This document shows positions 7,399 to 14,479 of a stretch of DNA of 35,249 bases, one piece after another (within the stretch, counting starts at the first letter, position 1; every line of letters starts with the position of its first letter). A model generated the notes under the pieces. That model saw only the letters and a program-made list of their open reading frames with translations. It was not told the DNA's origin and did no database searches. The stretch comes from a virus. The stretch lies in IMG/VR virus record IMGVR_UViG_3300005265_000083, positions 1-35,249 of that record; one strand, written 5' to 3'. A program made the translations under genes and the position numbers.

Positions 7399-7593
7399 CT
7401 ATAGCTTGTAGATAAACTCATCACCTTGCCATAGCTCTAATACTGGCGCTATCTTTGATACCCTTTCGCTTTGGCGTTCAGCAACTTCTGTAGCAGTAAT
7501 TGGACTGCCCATTCGTTCTGCCTCTATCATCATTAAAAATAAATCAGCAAAAAAGAATTTCTTGATTTTCTGCCTGGTTTTCTCTATCGATTC
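7399..7593 (-). pseudogene. Portal protein, middle piece (second frame)
   Basis: In the second frame, 7593 down to a TAG at 7399-7401 reads ESIEKTRQKIKKFFFADLFL, then MMIEAERMGSPITATEVAER, then QSERVSKIAPVLELW. The segments FF.DLFLM, TATEVAERQ.E and PVLEL are hallmark portal/connector motifs, so this 65-codon stretch is coding sequence of the same ancestral gene. It has no start of its own. The join to the first piece falls in a near-tandem 11-base repeat (TGCAAAAGAAC / TGCAAAAGAAT, 7591-7611). About 50 residues expected between the pieces appear missing. The join to the last piece lacks roughly 70 more. Confidence 0.7.
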
Positions 7594-8519
7594 TTTTGCA
7601 GTTCTTTTGCACTGCCAAGTGCTTTCCAGCCTGGCCCCTTGCCGTATATATCGGCACTGGTAGTCGTTTCAAATCTTGGTGCTAATATCGGGAATTCTTC
7701 ATAGCCGCCAATCCGCAAGTAATCATTGCCTGCTCCGTCTTGCCAATAAACGCTACGATATGGCATATTCTTGTAATCCTTTAAGAATGGAATGCGGTCG
7801 TCATTTTCTTCTATCAGATGGTTTACAATGAAATAAGCGTCTGGATTATTACGTTGGTAAGCTATTTTCACTGCATCGTTAACATTCCCAATTCCAAAAT
7901 CATTAACCATTTCGCCAGCGCTTTTCCAGAACCTGCGATAGAAGGCATTAGCACGCCCGTGACTGTCTCTACCTAAAAAATACTCACCAATTGTATAATT
8001 CGTAAGGTGTATAACCGTGTTATAATCTTCCTCTATTATCGCACAAGCCGTCCCAAATGCCGCAAGCTCTGCATACATTGAAGTTATTACACTATAAGCA
8101 TTTGACTTTTGATATACGTTATACATTACCTCTTGTGCGTCTTGAAGCCACCGTTTTACGTCCTCTGACTCCATTAACCTTTTTTCTTCAAAATAGAGAC
8201 GAAACCACGCTCTTGACGGTGATGTAAATCCACTTGTCATCCCTGACTTAAATGTATCAATATCAAAAGTGGCTTCTTCGTCAAGCAATGTTTTATGGTC
8301 TATCGTCAACCCACTGTTTGGTGTAGTGGTATCAAAGAAACCTTTAGTGGGATAGAGATATGTCTGTAGGTCTCTCCAAGCGGGCTTCCATTTTTCCCCC
8401 TCCGCTTTAAGTGTACTAGCCCGTTTGGCAAGAAGTTGTTTATCTAATTTGGCGTTTTGGAATTCTCCTGGTGGAAATTGCTTGCTCTGGGCGTCTTTAT
8501 TTATAAGCTCTTTTGACAT
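7584..8519 (-). CDS. Portal (head-tail connector) protein, N-terminal piece
   Basis: This 311-residue frame carries the N-terminal two thirds of a podovirus portal protein, the twelve-subunit ring at the packaging vertex. Conserved blocks include WRDLQTYLYPTKGFFDTTTP, LDEEATFDIDTFKSGMTSGF, TSPSRAWFRLYF, MYAELAAFGTACAIIEED and EFPILAPRFETTTSADIYGK. The frame ends abruptly at LGSAKELQKNR, whereas relatives continue for another 200 residues or so. The continuation exists downstream in two other frames (7399-7593 and 7076-7417). GGAGG sits 4 bases before the ATG. As it stands the portal would not be functional, unless the joins are assembly errors. Confidence 0.85.
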   Translation of the reverse strand: MSKELINKDAQSKQFPPGEFQNAKLDKQLLAKRASTLKAEGEKWKPAWRDLQTYLYPTKGFFDTTTPNSGLTIDHKTLLDEEATFDIDTFKSGMTSGFTSPSRAWFRLYFEEKRLMESEDVKRWLQDAQEVMYNVYQKSNAYSVITSMYAELAAFGTACAIIEEDYNTVIHLTNYTIGEYFLGRDSHGRANAFYRRFWKSAGEMVNDFGIGNVNDAVKIAYQRNNPDAYFIVNHLIEENDDRIPFLKDYKNMPYRSVYWQDGAGNDYLRIGGYEEFPILAPRFETTTSADIYGKGPGWKALGSAKELQKNR

Positions 8520-8529
8520 TTTCCTCCTT

Positions 8530-8613
8530 CTACTTCCTACGTAAAGCTCTCATCCTGCGCCTTTCTTCTATGCGCCATTCTAATTCTGGCTGAACCTCCT
8601 CTACCGAAATCAT
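8530..8613 (-). CDS. Tiny basic ORF, 27 aa
   Basis: From the ATG at 8613 the frame reads MISVEEVQPELEWRIEERRR and ends MRALRRK. It fits exactly between the preceding gene (stop 8615) and the portal ribosome site, has no competing frame and is strongly basic at its end. Only a weak GGGG-like ribosome site is present, so translation would depend on coupling. Function unknown. Confidence 0.4.
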   Translation of the reverse strand: MISVEEVQPELEWRIEERRRMRALRRK

Positions 8614-8614
8614 C

Positions 8615-8944
8615 TCAAGCCCCCAGTTTAGTTTTCCCTGCGCTCGAACCTAAAACTTCTCCTCCTTTAAAAACGCCCATAGGTGACGTTCTTATCGTAG
8701 ACCGTATCCCGTATCGTAACATTCTTTTTTTGCGGCGCCTATCCGCAGCTACCACAATAGGGCTTTGTGGCGTTGGTTCTGCAGCTGCGGCTTTCTGGGC
8801 TGAACCATCGGCTTTTGCAGCCAACTCAGGCTCTGGCGCTTTTGCACTGGAGACTGCTTCCTCCTTTTTTATATCTTTTTCTGACTTGCCTTGTAGTAAG
8901 TGCCCTATTTTTCTAATCGTTGAAGACCCTCCGCCGCTGCACAT
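8615..8944 (-). CDS. Small phage protein with MC-x-GG start (paralogue 1)
   Basis: This 109-residue protein begins MCSGGGSSTIRKIG, has an alanine/proline-rich low-complexity middle, then ADRRRKKRMLRYGIRSTIRT and a tail GKTKLGA. Phages with this type of portal often have a small gene beside it with an MC-x-GG start, a proline-rich stretch and a basic R-RYG-STI-T end; the function is unknown. A second copy of the type is at 10028-10291. The ribosome site AAAGGAGG is strong. The paired paralogues in one operon suggest related minor virion roles. Confidence 0.65.
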   Translation of the reverse strand: MCSGGGSSTIRKIGHLLQGKSEKDIKKEEAVSSAKAPEPELAAKADGSAQKAAAAEPTPQSPIVVAADRRRKKRMLRYGIRSTIRTSPMGVFKGGEVLGSSAGKTKLGA

Positions 8945-8956
8945 AATTGCCTCCTT

Positions 8957-9310
8957 TTAATATCCATATAAATACTTTGTATTTTGCCACCTTTCTGTTA
9001 TTTCTTTATCGCTCAATGCTGAACCTTTCACCCACGCCTCCACCGTAATCTCATCAGTAATATCCAAACTCTCATCATTTCCCATATCGCAATAATCATC
9101 TATGCCATCAAAGCTCAAAACGCTATTCCCTAATGGTGTATTAACATAAGTTGCCCCATAAATCGTTCCGTTGTTTCCTTTTTTGCTTAAATCAGCCAAA
9201 ACAGAACCTTTCCTGCGGCTCAATTGCCCCCGTACCCAAAGAACAAGAGAATCGTCCGTTGGACGTGTTATGCCTGGCGATGAAAATTCTTTTGGTAATA
9301 TTGTTCCCAT
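8957..9310 (-). CDS. LamG-like lectin-fold protein, apparently missing its middle
   Basis: This 117-residue protein has the first half of a LamG/concanavalin-like domain: DLSKKGNNGTIYGA, LSFDGIDDYCDMGNDESLDI and TDEITVEAWVK. It then passes directly into the closing segment ALSDKEITERWQNTKYLYGY. Such domains usually need 150 or more residues, with several strands between EAWVK and LSD.E. I therefore infer an in-frame loss of about 80-100 residues. No clear ribosome site precedes the ATG at 9310. Intact versions bind glycans or decorate virions; this copy may be non-functional. Confidence 0.6.
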   Translation of the reverse strand: MGTILPKEFSSPGITRPTDDSLVLWVRGQLSRRKGSVLADLSKKGNNGTIYGATYVNTPLGNSVLSFDGIDDYCDMGNDESLDITDEITVEAWVKGSALSDKEITERWQNTKYLYGY

Positions 9311-9338
9311 AATTTATCAATGCTACGAACGGCTTTGG

Positions 9339-9566
9339 TTATAACGGAGTAATCTCGCAAGGCTGGTTTTTGCTTGCGTCCTCAAAATGCCGCTGCGTCA
9401 ACATTCGTTTAACATAGTCCAACCCCTCAAAGGCTGGCTCATATTCTGGTAATTTGTCTCTTGCGTCTGATAACCCTGTAACTTCTATCCGAACTATTTG
9501 AGGCTGTTTTGCCAACATTTCTTCTTCTGTTAAAGTTTCAATTATCTCAAGGTACTTTTTTATCAT
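9339..9566 (-). CDS. Hypothetical protein, 75 aa
   Basis: A small acidic soluble protein (MIKKYLEIIETLTEEEMLAK start, HFEDASKNQPCEITPL end) with no recognised domain or membrane segment. TAGGAG stands upstream of the ATG. It lies among small virion-associated genes between terminase and portal, so a minor structural or assembly role is possible only by position. Confidence 0.65.
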   Translation of the reverse strand: MIKKYLEIIETLTEEEMLAKQPQIVRIEVTGLSDARDKLPEYEPAFEGLDYVKRMLTQRHFEDASKNQPCEITPL

Positions 9567-9585
9567 TTGTTTCTCCTAATGTTGA

Positions 9586-10011
9586 TTAAAGTCTGTAAAG
9601 CCTGTATGCCACAGTTATGGCAGAACTATCAGCAGCAAATGCCGCCCCGATTTTTACCTTCTCTTCCCCTATAAACAGTCCCTGTATAATAAAATCCCTA
9701 TAGGTTGCACTGTCTGTAATCTTCTCTACGGTGTGTGTAGAATGAAGAACGTCTCTTGCATTGGTCTCGTCTATCTTGATAACGTTGTAAACATAAATAG
9801 TTAGGTTGCCAGCAGTGTTTTCAATTGGTTTTTCTATGGAAAGCAAAAAAAGGTTATCAACTGGTGCAATAATGCTGCCCAGAGTAATATCGTCTGTTTT
9901 CTTTTCAGATGTTAAGTCATCGCCTTCCGAAAAAACAATAGACCCTGCGGAAATCGCAGACCCTTGCATTGTAAAATTCGAATTTATATTTTCCCTTACT
10001 TTTAACGCCAT
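9586..10011 (-). CDS. Beta-rich hypothetical virion-associated protein, 141 aa
   Basis: This protein begins MALKVRENINSNFTMQGSAI and continues with alternating hydrophobic strands (LFLLSIEKPIENTAGNLTIY, ending AVTVAYRLYRL-like SAITVAYRLYRL). It has no signal peptide or membrane segment. The pattern suggests an all-beta fold such as those in decoration or tail accessory proteins, but I do not recognise a family. The ribosome site AAAGGAGGGG is strong. It is flanked by other small genes of the packaging-portal region. Confidence 0.65.
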   Translation of the reverse strand: MALKVRENINSNFTMQGSAISAGSIVFSEGDDLTSEKKTDDITLGSIIAPVDNLFLLSIEKPIENTAGNLTIYVYNVIKIDETNARDVLHSTHTVEKITDSATYRDFIIQGLFIGEEKVKIGAAFAADSSAITVAYRLYRL

Positions 10012-10027
10012 AACCCCTCCTTTGGTC

Positions 10028-10291
10028 TTAATAGACCTTCGGTTTGTAAGAACCGCCAGAATAACCTAATGCCCTTTCTTCTTCACCACGTTGCCCCAAT
10101 GTAGTTTTAATGGTGGACATCATACCGTAACGCATTTTTTCTTTCTTTTTCCTACGCTTATCCGCCTCAATCGCAGCCGCTTGCGGAAAACTCTCAGTAG
10201 GGACTGGTGCAGGCAATGGGTCTGGCTTAGGCGGCGCCTCTACTTTAGGCGGTGGTGGCGGGGAATACGATGGACTGCCTCCAAAACACAT
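10028..10291 (-). CDS. Small phage protein with MC-x-GG start (paralogue 2)
   Basis: This 87-residue protein begins MCFGGSPSYSPPPPPKVEAP, then a proline-rich stretch, then EADKRRKKKEKMRYGMMSTI followed by KTTLGQRG. It shares the start, the proline/alanine-rich middle and the basic RYG..STI.T motif with the protein at 8615-8944. These small proteins recur near terminase and portal genes in podoviruses and have no assigned function. TAGGAGG lies 4-5 bases before the ATG. It directly follows the large terminase gene. Confidence 0.65.
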   Translation of the reverse strand: MCFGGSPSYSPPPPPKVEAPPKPDPLPAPVPTESFPQAAAIEADKRRKKKEKMRYGMMSTIKTTLGQRGEEERALGYSGGSYKPKVY

Positions 10292-10299
10292 ATTTCCTC

Positions 10300-12495
10300 C
10301 TATCTTGTTAATGGATTGTAATTTGTTCCAATGGCAAAAGCTCTTTCTTTTTTCAATCCTGTTAAATCTTCATACATCTGTTTATCAGATAACGCTGTTG
10401 GCGTAAACACATTAACGGCGATATACTCAGCGGCGTTGATGCAATTATGAACCATAACCCCGTTCGCAGGAAAATTATGGTATTTCTCTACTTCTAAATT
10501 GTAGGTATCCCCGTAACCATAAAAACTAACAGAAACTACTTTATGGTTAACCAATTCTTTTCGGAGTTGCTCCTCTTTTTGTTCATAAGGCATTAACTCA
10601 TCATTAGGTTTTAAATCTTTTAGTTGCCGATAAGAACCATCACGAAGCATAATTAAATGGTCTGGTGTAGCAACTAACTCACCTTTATCAAACTCCAACT
10701 TCCATAATTCAACATTTTCTTGCGTCAATCTACAATCTTTAGCTCCCGCAGGTATCAAGCGCTTGTTAAAACTATCATAAGCATAGGTTATAAATTCTTT
10801 TCCTACTAAATCTTTTATCTTGTGCCAACCGTCCAATGTGCGAATTTTCGTATCCCCTGAAAGACAATGCTCATAGAACCCATCCTTAAATGGAAGCTCA
10901 AACCTGCCTTCAAACTGCTGCGTATCTTTTCTCACAGGGTAATGATACCCGCCAGCAAAGCCGTCAATGCATATTTCGCAATGCCGTTTATCTAACATTA
11001 ACATTGGCTTATCACCAGCTAATTTAGCCAGTCTGCCTTCTATTATCTCTTTGCGTTGGCGGTATGAAGACCAGCGAGTTATTAGGTCTATTCCTTTGCT
11101 TTTTAGTATTTGAGCGGAGGTCATTTCAGATTTATCACCTACCTGGTTAGCCGCAGGGTCGCCAAAATGTATTTTACGACAACCAGGATAGAATATATTC
11201 AACTGCGAAATTATATAATCGGCGAATTTGTCTATAAGTATGTCCCTTCCTAAAAACTCCCGCAACCATATCCAGCGGTCTTTTAAGTCAAGTTGTGTCA
11301 CAACAATTGCGGGATGGCGATAGCCGAAGTCCCAACCAACCAAAAGCTCTTTGCCTTTAATCGCCTCAAATATCCCCGTATGGAGATTATTTTTGAAACC
11401 TTGATAGAAAGGCTTTCCAGATACAGAAAAGCCAGTTTTACCAAGCAAATACTTTCTTTTGGCAGCTTCTGGCATTGACTCCAGACTGCCACGATAAGCA
11501 GGTATATCGGCAAGAAAATGGGATTGATTTGGCGGCTCAGATTCCATCAGAATCATACACGGGACATCTGCCTGTCGGCATCTTCGCTTTAATACACGAT
11601 AGGTCTGCTCTGTAATTTCGTGGGCTTCTGTAATTATTATAACTGCGAATTCCTGACTACCCAATCCTGTAAGGTCTGATAGCCCATTAAAATATATCCT
11701 GGAAGTCCCTCTCTCGGCATAAATGTCATAATAGTGATACGTTTCATTCTTGTTGGCAATTAAATCAGAAGGCAATACCTCAAAGAACTTGTCCATCACC
11801 GAAAGTTTCAAATCTTTAAAATCGGCTCTGCCCCATAGCATCCTTATCTTTGGTATTTGAGTTAGCATTTCTATCACAGGCGCCATAAGTGCACGAGTTT
11901 TGCCAGAGTTATGCACAACAAAGCCATTAACTATAAAATTATGAGAACCTTCAACCTCTAAATCATAAACAGAACATTCGCCAATACAATTTTCAGACAC
12001 CAAACTTGCAGAGCAAAGACCTTTTTCCCCAAAAGAAGCAATCTGGCTTTTGCCATAACAATCATCTACCGCTTCGTTGATTGGCTTCCACCTGTTTTTT
12101 TCCCCAAGATGAATAACTTTATGGTCTGGCGTACATCTTATTTTCCTGTTATTTGTATCGGCGTATTCATAACACATCTTTATACCGCTATGTATCTGTT
12201 TTAACACCTTTTTTGACGTGTATTTCTCGCCATTCCAAGAAACAACGCTATGTCCTTTCTTTATCTTTTCAATTTCCAGCCAACGGCCATCAGACAACAA
12301 AACCTTTTCGCCTTGAGCAATGCAACCATTACCGCCCTGTAAATACAATACTGGAATATGTTCAAAGTCTTTTATAGGAGTTGCTCTAACTTTATCAACC
12401 CAATCAAGAACTTTCTGCTGAGTTGGATTCGGGGTGTGAACCTTGTCTTGTGTCTGCCCGTATGGCGCTATTGTTAGGTTTGTCTCGGTAAGCAT
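10300..12495 (-). CDS. terL: Terminase large subunit with two in-frame mini-inteins
   Basis: The gene encodes the DNA-packaging motor ATPase and headful nuclease. From the ATG at 12495 it is 731 residues, and about 451 after removal of two inteins. Removing intein 1 rebuilds a perfect Walker A (GGNG + SGKT). A Walker B-like strand follows (EFAVIIITEAHEI). The RNase H-like nuclease shows WDFGYRHPAIVV and HFGDPAAN. Removing intein 2 joins DGFYEH to CINAAEYIAV, the third nuclease motif; Asn stands where Asp is usual in H-x-x-D-A. A TTG at 12525 would add ten residues; neither start has a clear ribosome site. The 5' end overlaps terS by about 90 bases. If splicing works, terminase is active only after splicing. 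Confidence 0.88.
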   Translation of the reverse strand: MLTETNLTIAPYGQTQDKVHTPNPTQQKVLDWVDKVRATPIKDFEHIPVLYLQGGNGCIAQGEKVLLSDGRWLEIEKIKKGHSVVSWNGEKYTSKKVLKQIHSGIKMCYEYADTNNRKIRCTPDHKVIHLGEKNRWKPINEAVDDCYGKSQIASFGEKGLCSASLVSENCIGECSVYDLEVEGSHNFIVNGFVVHNSGKTRALMAPVIEMLTQIPKIRMLWGRADFKDLKLSVMDKFFEVLPSDLIANKNETYHYYDIYAERGTSRIYFNGLSDLTGLGSQEFAVIIITEAHEITEQTYRVLKRRCRQADVPCMILMESEPPNQSHFLADIPAYRGSLESMPEAAKRKYLLGKTGFSVSGKPFYQGFKNNLHTGIFEAIKGKELLVGWDFGYRHPAIVVTQLDLKDRWIWLREFLGRDILIDKFADYIISQLNIFYPGCRKIHFGDPAANQVGDKSEMTSAQILKSKGIDLITRWSSYRQRKEIIEGRLAKLAGDKPMLMLDKRHCEICIDGFAGGYHYPVRKDTQQFEGRFELPFKDGFYEHCLSGDTKIRTLDGWHKIKDLVGKEFITYAYDSFNKRLIPAGAKDCRLTQENVELWKLEFDKGELVATPDHLIMLRDGSYRQLKDLKPNDELMPYEQKEEQLRKELVNHKVVSVSFYGYGDTYNLEVEKYHNFPANGVMVHNCINAAEYIAVNVFTPTALSDKQMYEDLTGLKKERAFAIGTNYNPLTR
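10444..10866 (-). other. Mini-intein 2 in the terminase nuclease motif III
   Basis: 141 residues, beginning CLSGDTKIRTLDGWHKI (splicing block A with N-terminal Cys). Block B is LVATPDHLIM. The C-terminal blocks are YNLEVEKYHNF and NGVMVHN, and the following extein residue is Cys. There is no LAGLIDADG or HNH endonuclease block, so this is a mini-intein. It interrupts terminase between EH and CINAAEY, at the third acidic motif of the nuclease. It has all residues needed for splicing (Cys1, TxxH, terminal His-Asn, Cys+1). Confidence 0.9.
11908..12324 (-). other. Mini-intein 1 inside the terminase Walker A motif
   Basis: 139 residues, beginning CIAQGEKVLLSDGRWLEI (block A, Cys1). Block B is IRCTPDHKVI. 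The C-terminal blocks are VYDLEVEGSHNF and NGFVVHN, followed by extein Ser. No homing endonuclease domain is present. The insertion splits GGNG from SGKT, so the ATP-binding loop exists only in the spliced protein. It shares the LEVE..HNF..NG..VHN ending with intein 2; the bodies differ, so they look related but not recently duplicated. Confidence 0.92.
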
Positions 12496-12940
12496 AAGAA
12501 ATGTGGAGATGCTTGGATTGGTCAATCAATGATTTATTCTCAATTAAATTTTTAAGCTTAAAAGTCAATTCCAACGCCTTTAATTGTACGGCATTGTCAT
12601 CAACCTCTATAAAGTCATTAGAAACGGCTTCATCTGCGCTGGCTTTTTCTATCTGCCCGTCTTTATCTTTTTTGTATTGATGAAGATACCCAACAACTTT
12701 TTTTGCACTGCGTAAACGCTTTAAATCGTTTATATCTTCTTCAATAGATAAGCCCATCTTGTCTAACAAGGCAGGCATTGATATGCCAAGCTTTGACACA
12801 TTCTCAGAGGCTATGTTCCTCGCAGATAACCTGTCTTTACAATTATAAGCTCGCATTGCGGCTTCGGTAGGACTTAATGTCTTTACAAGCTCTTTTAAGA
12901 ATTTCCTCTGTTTAAGTGTTAATCCTTTCGTTTTTGGCAT
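12404..12940 (-). CDS. terS: Terminase small subunit
   Basis: This 178-residue protein begins MPKTKGLTLKQRKFLKELVK, then TLSPTEAAMRAYNCKD and NIASENVSKLGISMPALLDK. The N-terminal helix-turn-helix with L..KQ..F...... TEAA..AY is the pattern of phage small terminase subunits, which bind the packaging site and stimulate the large subunit. A lysine/aspartate-rich middle and an oligomerisation-type helix (NAVQLKALELTFKLKNLIE) follow. An upstream TTG at 12946 is possible, but AGGGGGG lies about 8 bases before the ATG at 12940. Its 3' end overlaps the start of the large subunit, the classic arrangement. Confidence 0.82.
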   Translation of the reverse strand: MPKTKGLTLKQRKFLKELVKTLSPTEAAMRAYNCKDRLSARNIASENVSKLGISMPALLDKMGLSIEEDINDLKRLRSAKKVVGYLHQYKKDKDGQIEKASADEAVSNDFIEVDDNAVQLKALELTFKLKNLIENKSLIDQSKHLHISYAYRDKPNNSAIRADTRQGSHPESNSAESS

Positions 12941-13044
12941 TTTCAAAGCACCCCCCTCTCATAAATAACGCAGAAATTCCCCAAAAAAGCTACTTAAAAA
13001 AACACATTGGCGGGAGGGTTGTTAAGACAAGCAAAAAAAAGTAA

Positions 13045-13296
13045 CTACTTCTTTCGTTCAACGCCAGGATTTTTTTTAAAGCCTAAGTCTTTCTTTTTCC
13101 TGTATACCTCTCCTTTTGAAACCTGCATTACTTCTGCAGTCTCTTCTTCTGTCGCCCCAAGAGTAAACAATATCCAATATGCCTTTTCACGAGAAGTTTC
13201 TCCTGGAACGTCTCTAAACCTATTTTCTTTTTTTCTTCTGGGGCGGTATATTCTAAGCCCCTGCTGTTTAGCCGATTGCCAAGTGATACGTTCCAT
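13045..13296 (-). CDS. Small helix-turn-helix protein, 83 aa
   Basis: This basic protein begins MERITWQSAKQQGLRIYRPR and contains GATEEETAEVMQVSKGEVYR followed by KKKDLG, a plausible helix-turn-helix (E-x-x-A-E-x-M-x-V-S-K-x-x-V-Y-R). It could be a DNA-binding regulator or an accessory packaging protein, given its place just before terS. An in-frame TGA 9 bases upstream fixes the earliest start. AAGGAGG is about 22 bases away, too far for normal use, so translation may need RNA folding or a different start. Confidence 0.55.
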   Translation of the reverse strand: MERITWQSAKQQGLRIYRPRRKKENRFRDVPGETSREKAYWILFTLGATEEETAEVMQVSKGEVYRKKKDLGFKKNPGVERKK

Positions 13297-13339
13297 AAAA
13301 ATTCAGGCTATTAACCTACCTCCTTAGCGTGGCAAAGCG

Positions 13340-13684
13340 TCAATCTTGTATTACCTCCGCCTCATAGATTCTTCCAACCATTTCGGCGTCGTCAGGAGCA
13401 AATCCGCTGAAATTATCAAAACACGCTTTTACCGTATTGTAATCTGCCTCATTTAAAATCACAAAATCCTCTTTTGCGTTCTTTATCTTTTCAGCTATTT
13501 TGGCAACAGTATAAAATTTAAAACCTTTATGCGCTTGGTTTGGGTGCAAAATAACCATAGAAATAACACGGCGGACGTCATAATCCACACAATTAATTTT
13601 TTGCTCCCTTTGAGGACGAGTCATACCATTTGGCAAGGCTTTTATTTTATAATTCCTTAAATCAATTCGATAATTTTTCTGCAT
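13340..13684 (-). CDS. Conserved phage protein of unknown function, 114 aa
   Basis: It begins MQKNYRIDLRNYKIKALPNG and includes YDVRRVISMVILHPNQAHKG, KIAEKIKNAKEDFVILNEAD and YNTVKACFDNFSGF, ending VGRIYEAEVIQD. I recall small phage proteins with this layout (a yD.R..L..iL.hP segment, then A.KI..A.E..vL.E.dY..l), without a known activity. A GTG at 13690 would add two residues, but AAGGAGG sits 5 bases before the ATG at 13684. It overlaps or abuts the RusA-like gene (stop 13687). Confidence 0.65.
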   Translation of the reverse strand: MQKNYRIDLRNYKIKALPNGMTRPQREQKINCVDYDVRRVISMVILHPNQAHKGFKFYTVAKIAEKIKNAKEDFVILNEADYNTVKACFDNFSGFAPDDAEMVGRIYEAEVIQD

Positions 13685-13686
13685 TT

Positions 13687-14334
13687 TCACCTCCTTTTCT
13701 CTATTTTTCTTTTTTTCCTTTTACTTGCACAACACTCTTTACACGCCCTTCCCACTCCTAATATATTAGATTTATCTTTTGTGAACGCTGTTAATGGCAA
13801 AATCCGTCCGCAATGCGAACAAATCTGTTTATCTTCGTCTTCTTCTTGCCCTATTTCTACAATCAGCTGAGGATTTTTTTTAACAATTTGCCAATCTAAC
13901 CGTTTGATACAAAACCACCTATCATCTATCTTTATTGCTTTTTTAACTCCATCGCAAACCGTATCCACCACATTAACCGCGTCCCCCTTATGGTTAGGTT
14001 TCTGAGCCAAAATATCTAACCACACTTTATTTTGCTTCCATTTATGCCCCTTGCTTGCCGCTCTAATTTCCCACGCAAGAGATTTTTTTATACTATTAGC
14101 TTCTTTCCTCAAATAAATACGCCCTTTCCCACTCTTCCGCACACTATAAATTGCATTTTTAGAAAAAGAATAAGAAAAAGGCACTTTTACCCGCACCGAA
14201 AACTTCAATGTCGGCGTATCTTCCACGTCACATCTTACCGCTTTCTTTTCTTTCTTTTCCCGTCCTGCCGAATTCGCCCCTGCCAGTTGGATAATTCTCT
14301 CTCTGGCGGATACACGTCTAATACCTTCATTCAT
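13687..14334 (-). CDS. RusA-like Holliday junction resolvase with C-terminal zinc motif
   Basis: This 215-residue protein contains KVPFSYSFSKNAIYSVRKSG followed by NHKGDAVNVVDTVCDGVKKA and IKIDDRWFCIKRLDWQIVKK. That is the RusA pattern: a conserved Asp with N and D in D-x-x-N-x-x-D-x-x-x-D, then DD in the catalytic cluster. RusA enzymes cut four-way junctions and can resolve branched phage DNA before packaging. Residues about 170-205 add a zinc-binding tail, ICSHCGRILPLTAF with RACKECC, not part of classic RusA. GGAGGG lies 4 bases before the ATG at 14334. A promoter in the 57-base repeat at 14411-14467 is about 90 bases upstream. Confidence 0.75.
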   Translation of the reverse strand: MNEGIRRVSARERIIQLAGANSAGREKKEKKAVRCDVEDTPTLKFSVRVKVPFSYSFSKNAIYSVRKSGKGRIYLRKEANSIKKSLAWEIRAASKGHKWKQNKVWLDILAQKPNHKGDAVNVVDTVCDGVKKAIKIDDRWFCIKRLDWQIVKKNPQLIVEIGQEEDEDKQICSHCGRILPLTAFTKDKSNILGVGRACKECCASKRKKRKIEKRR

Positions 14335-14410
14335 TCTTCCCTCCTTTTTTTTCACTTTTAGAATTTAAAATAATTTTGCAATAATCGTTTTTTGGCAATC
14401 TTAATATATT

Positions 14411-14467
14411 CTAAAGTCGCATATCTCACTACATATCACGCTTTCTTACGTTTGTCAAGAAAAAATC
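14411..14467 (-). promoter_or_regulatory. Promoter in 57-base repeat, copy 1
   Basis: On the minus strand this segment has TTGACA (14453-14458), a 17-base spacer and TATGTA (14430-14435) with an extended TGA before the -10: a strong sigma70-type promoter. Transcription would start near 14423 and read the RusA-like gene and probably the packaging genes. The whole 57 bases are identical to 16492-16548, so the two promoters are exact copies on either side of the methyltransferase gene. Confidence 0.8.
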
Positions 14468-14479
14468 TTGTGGAGGTTG

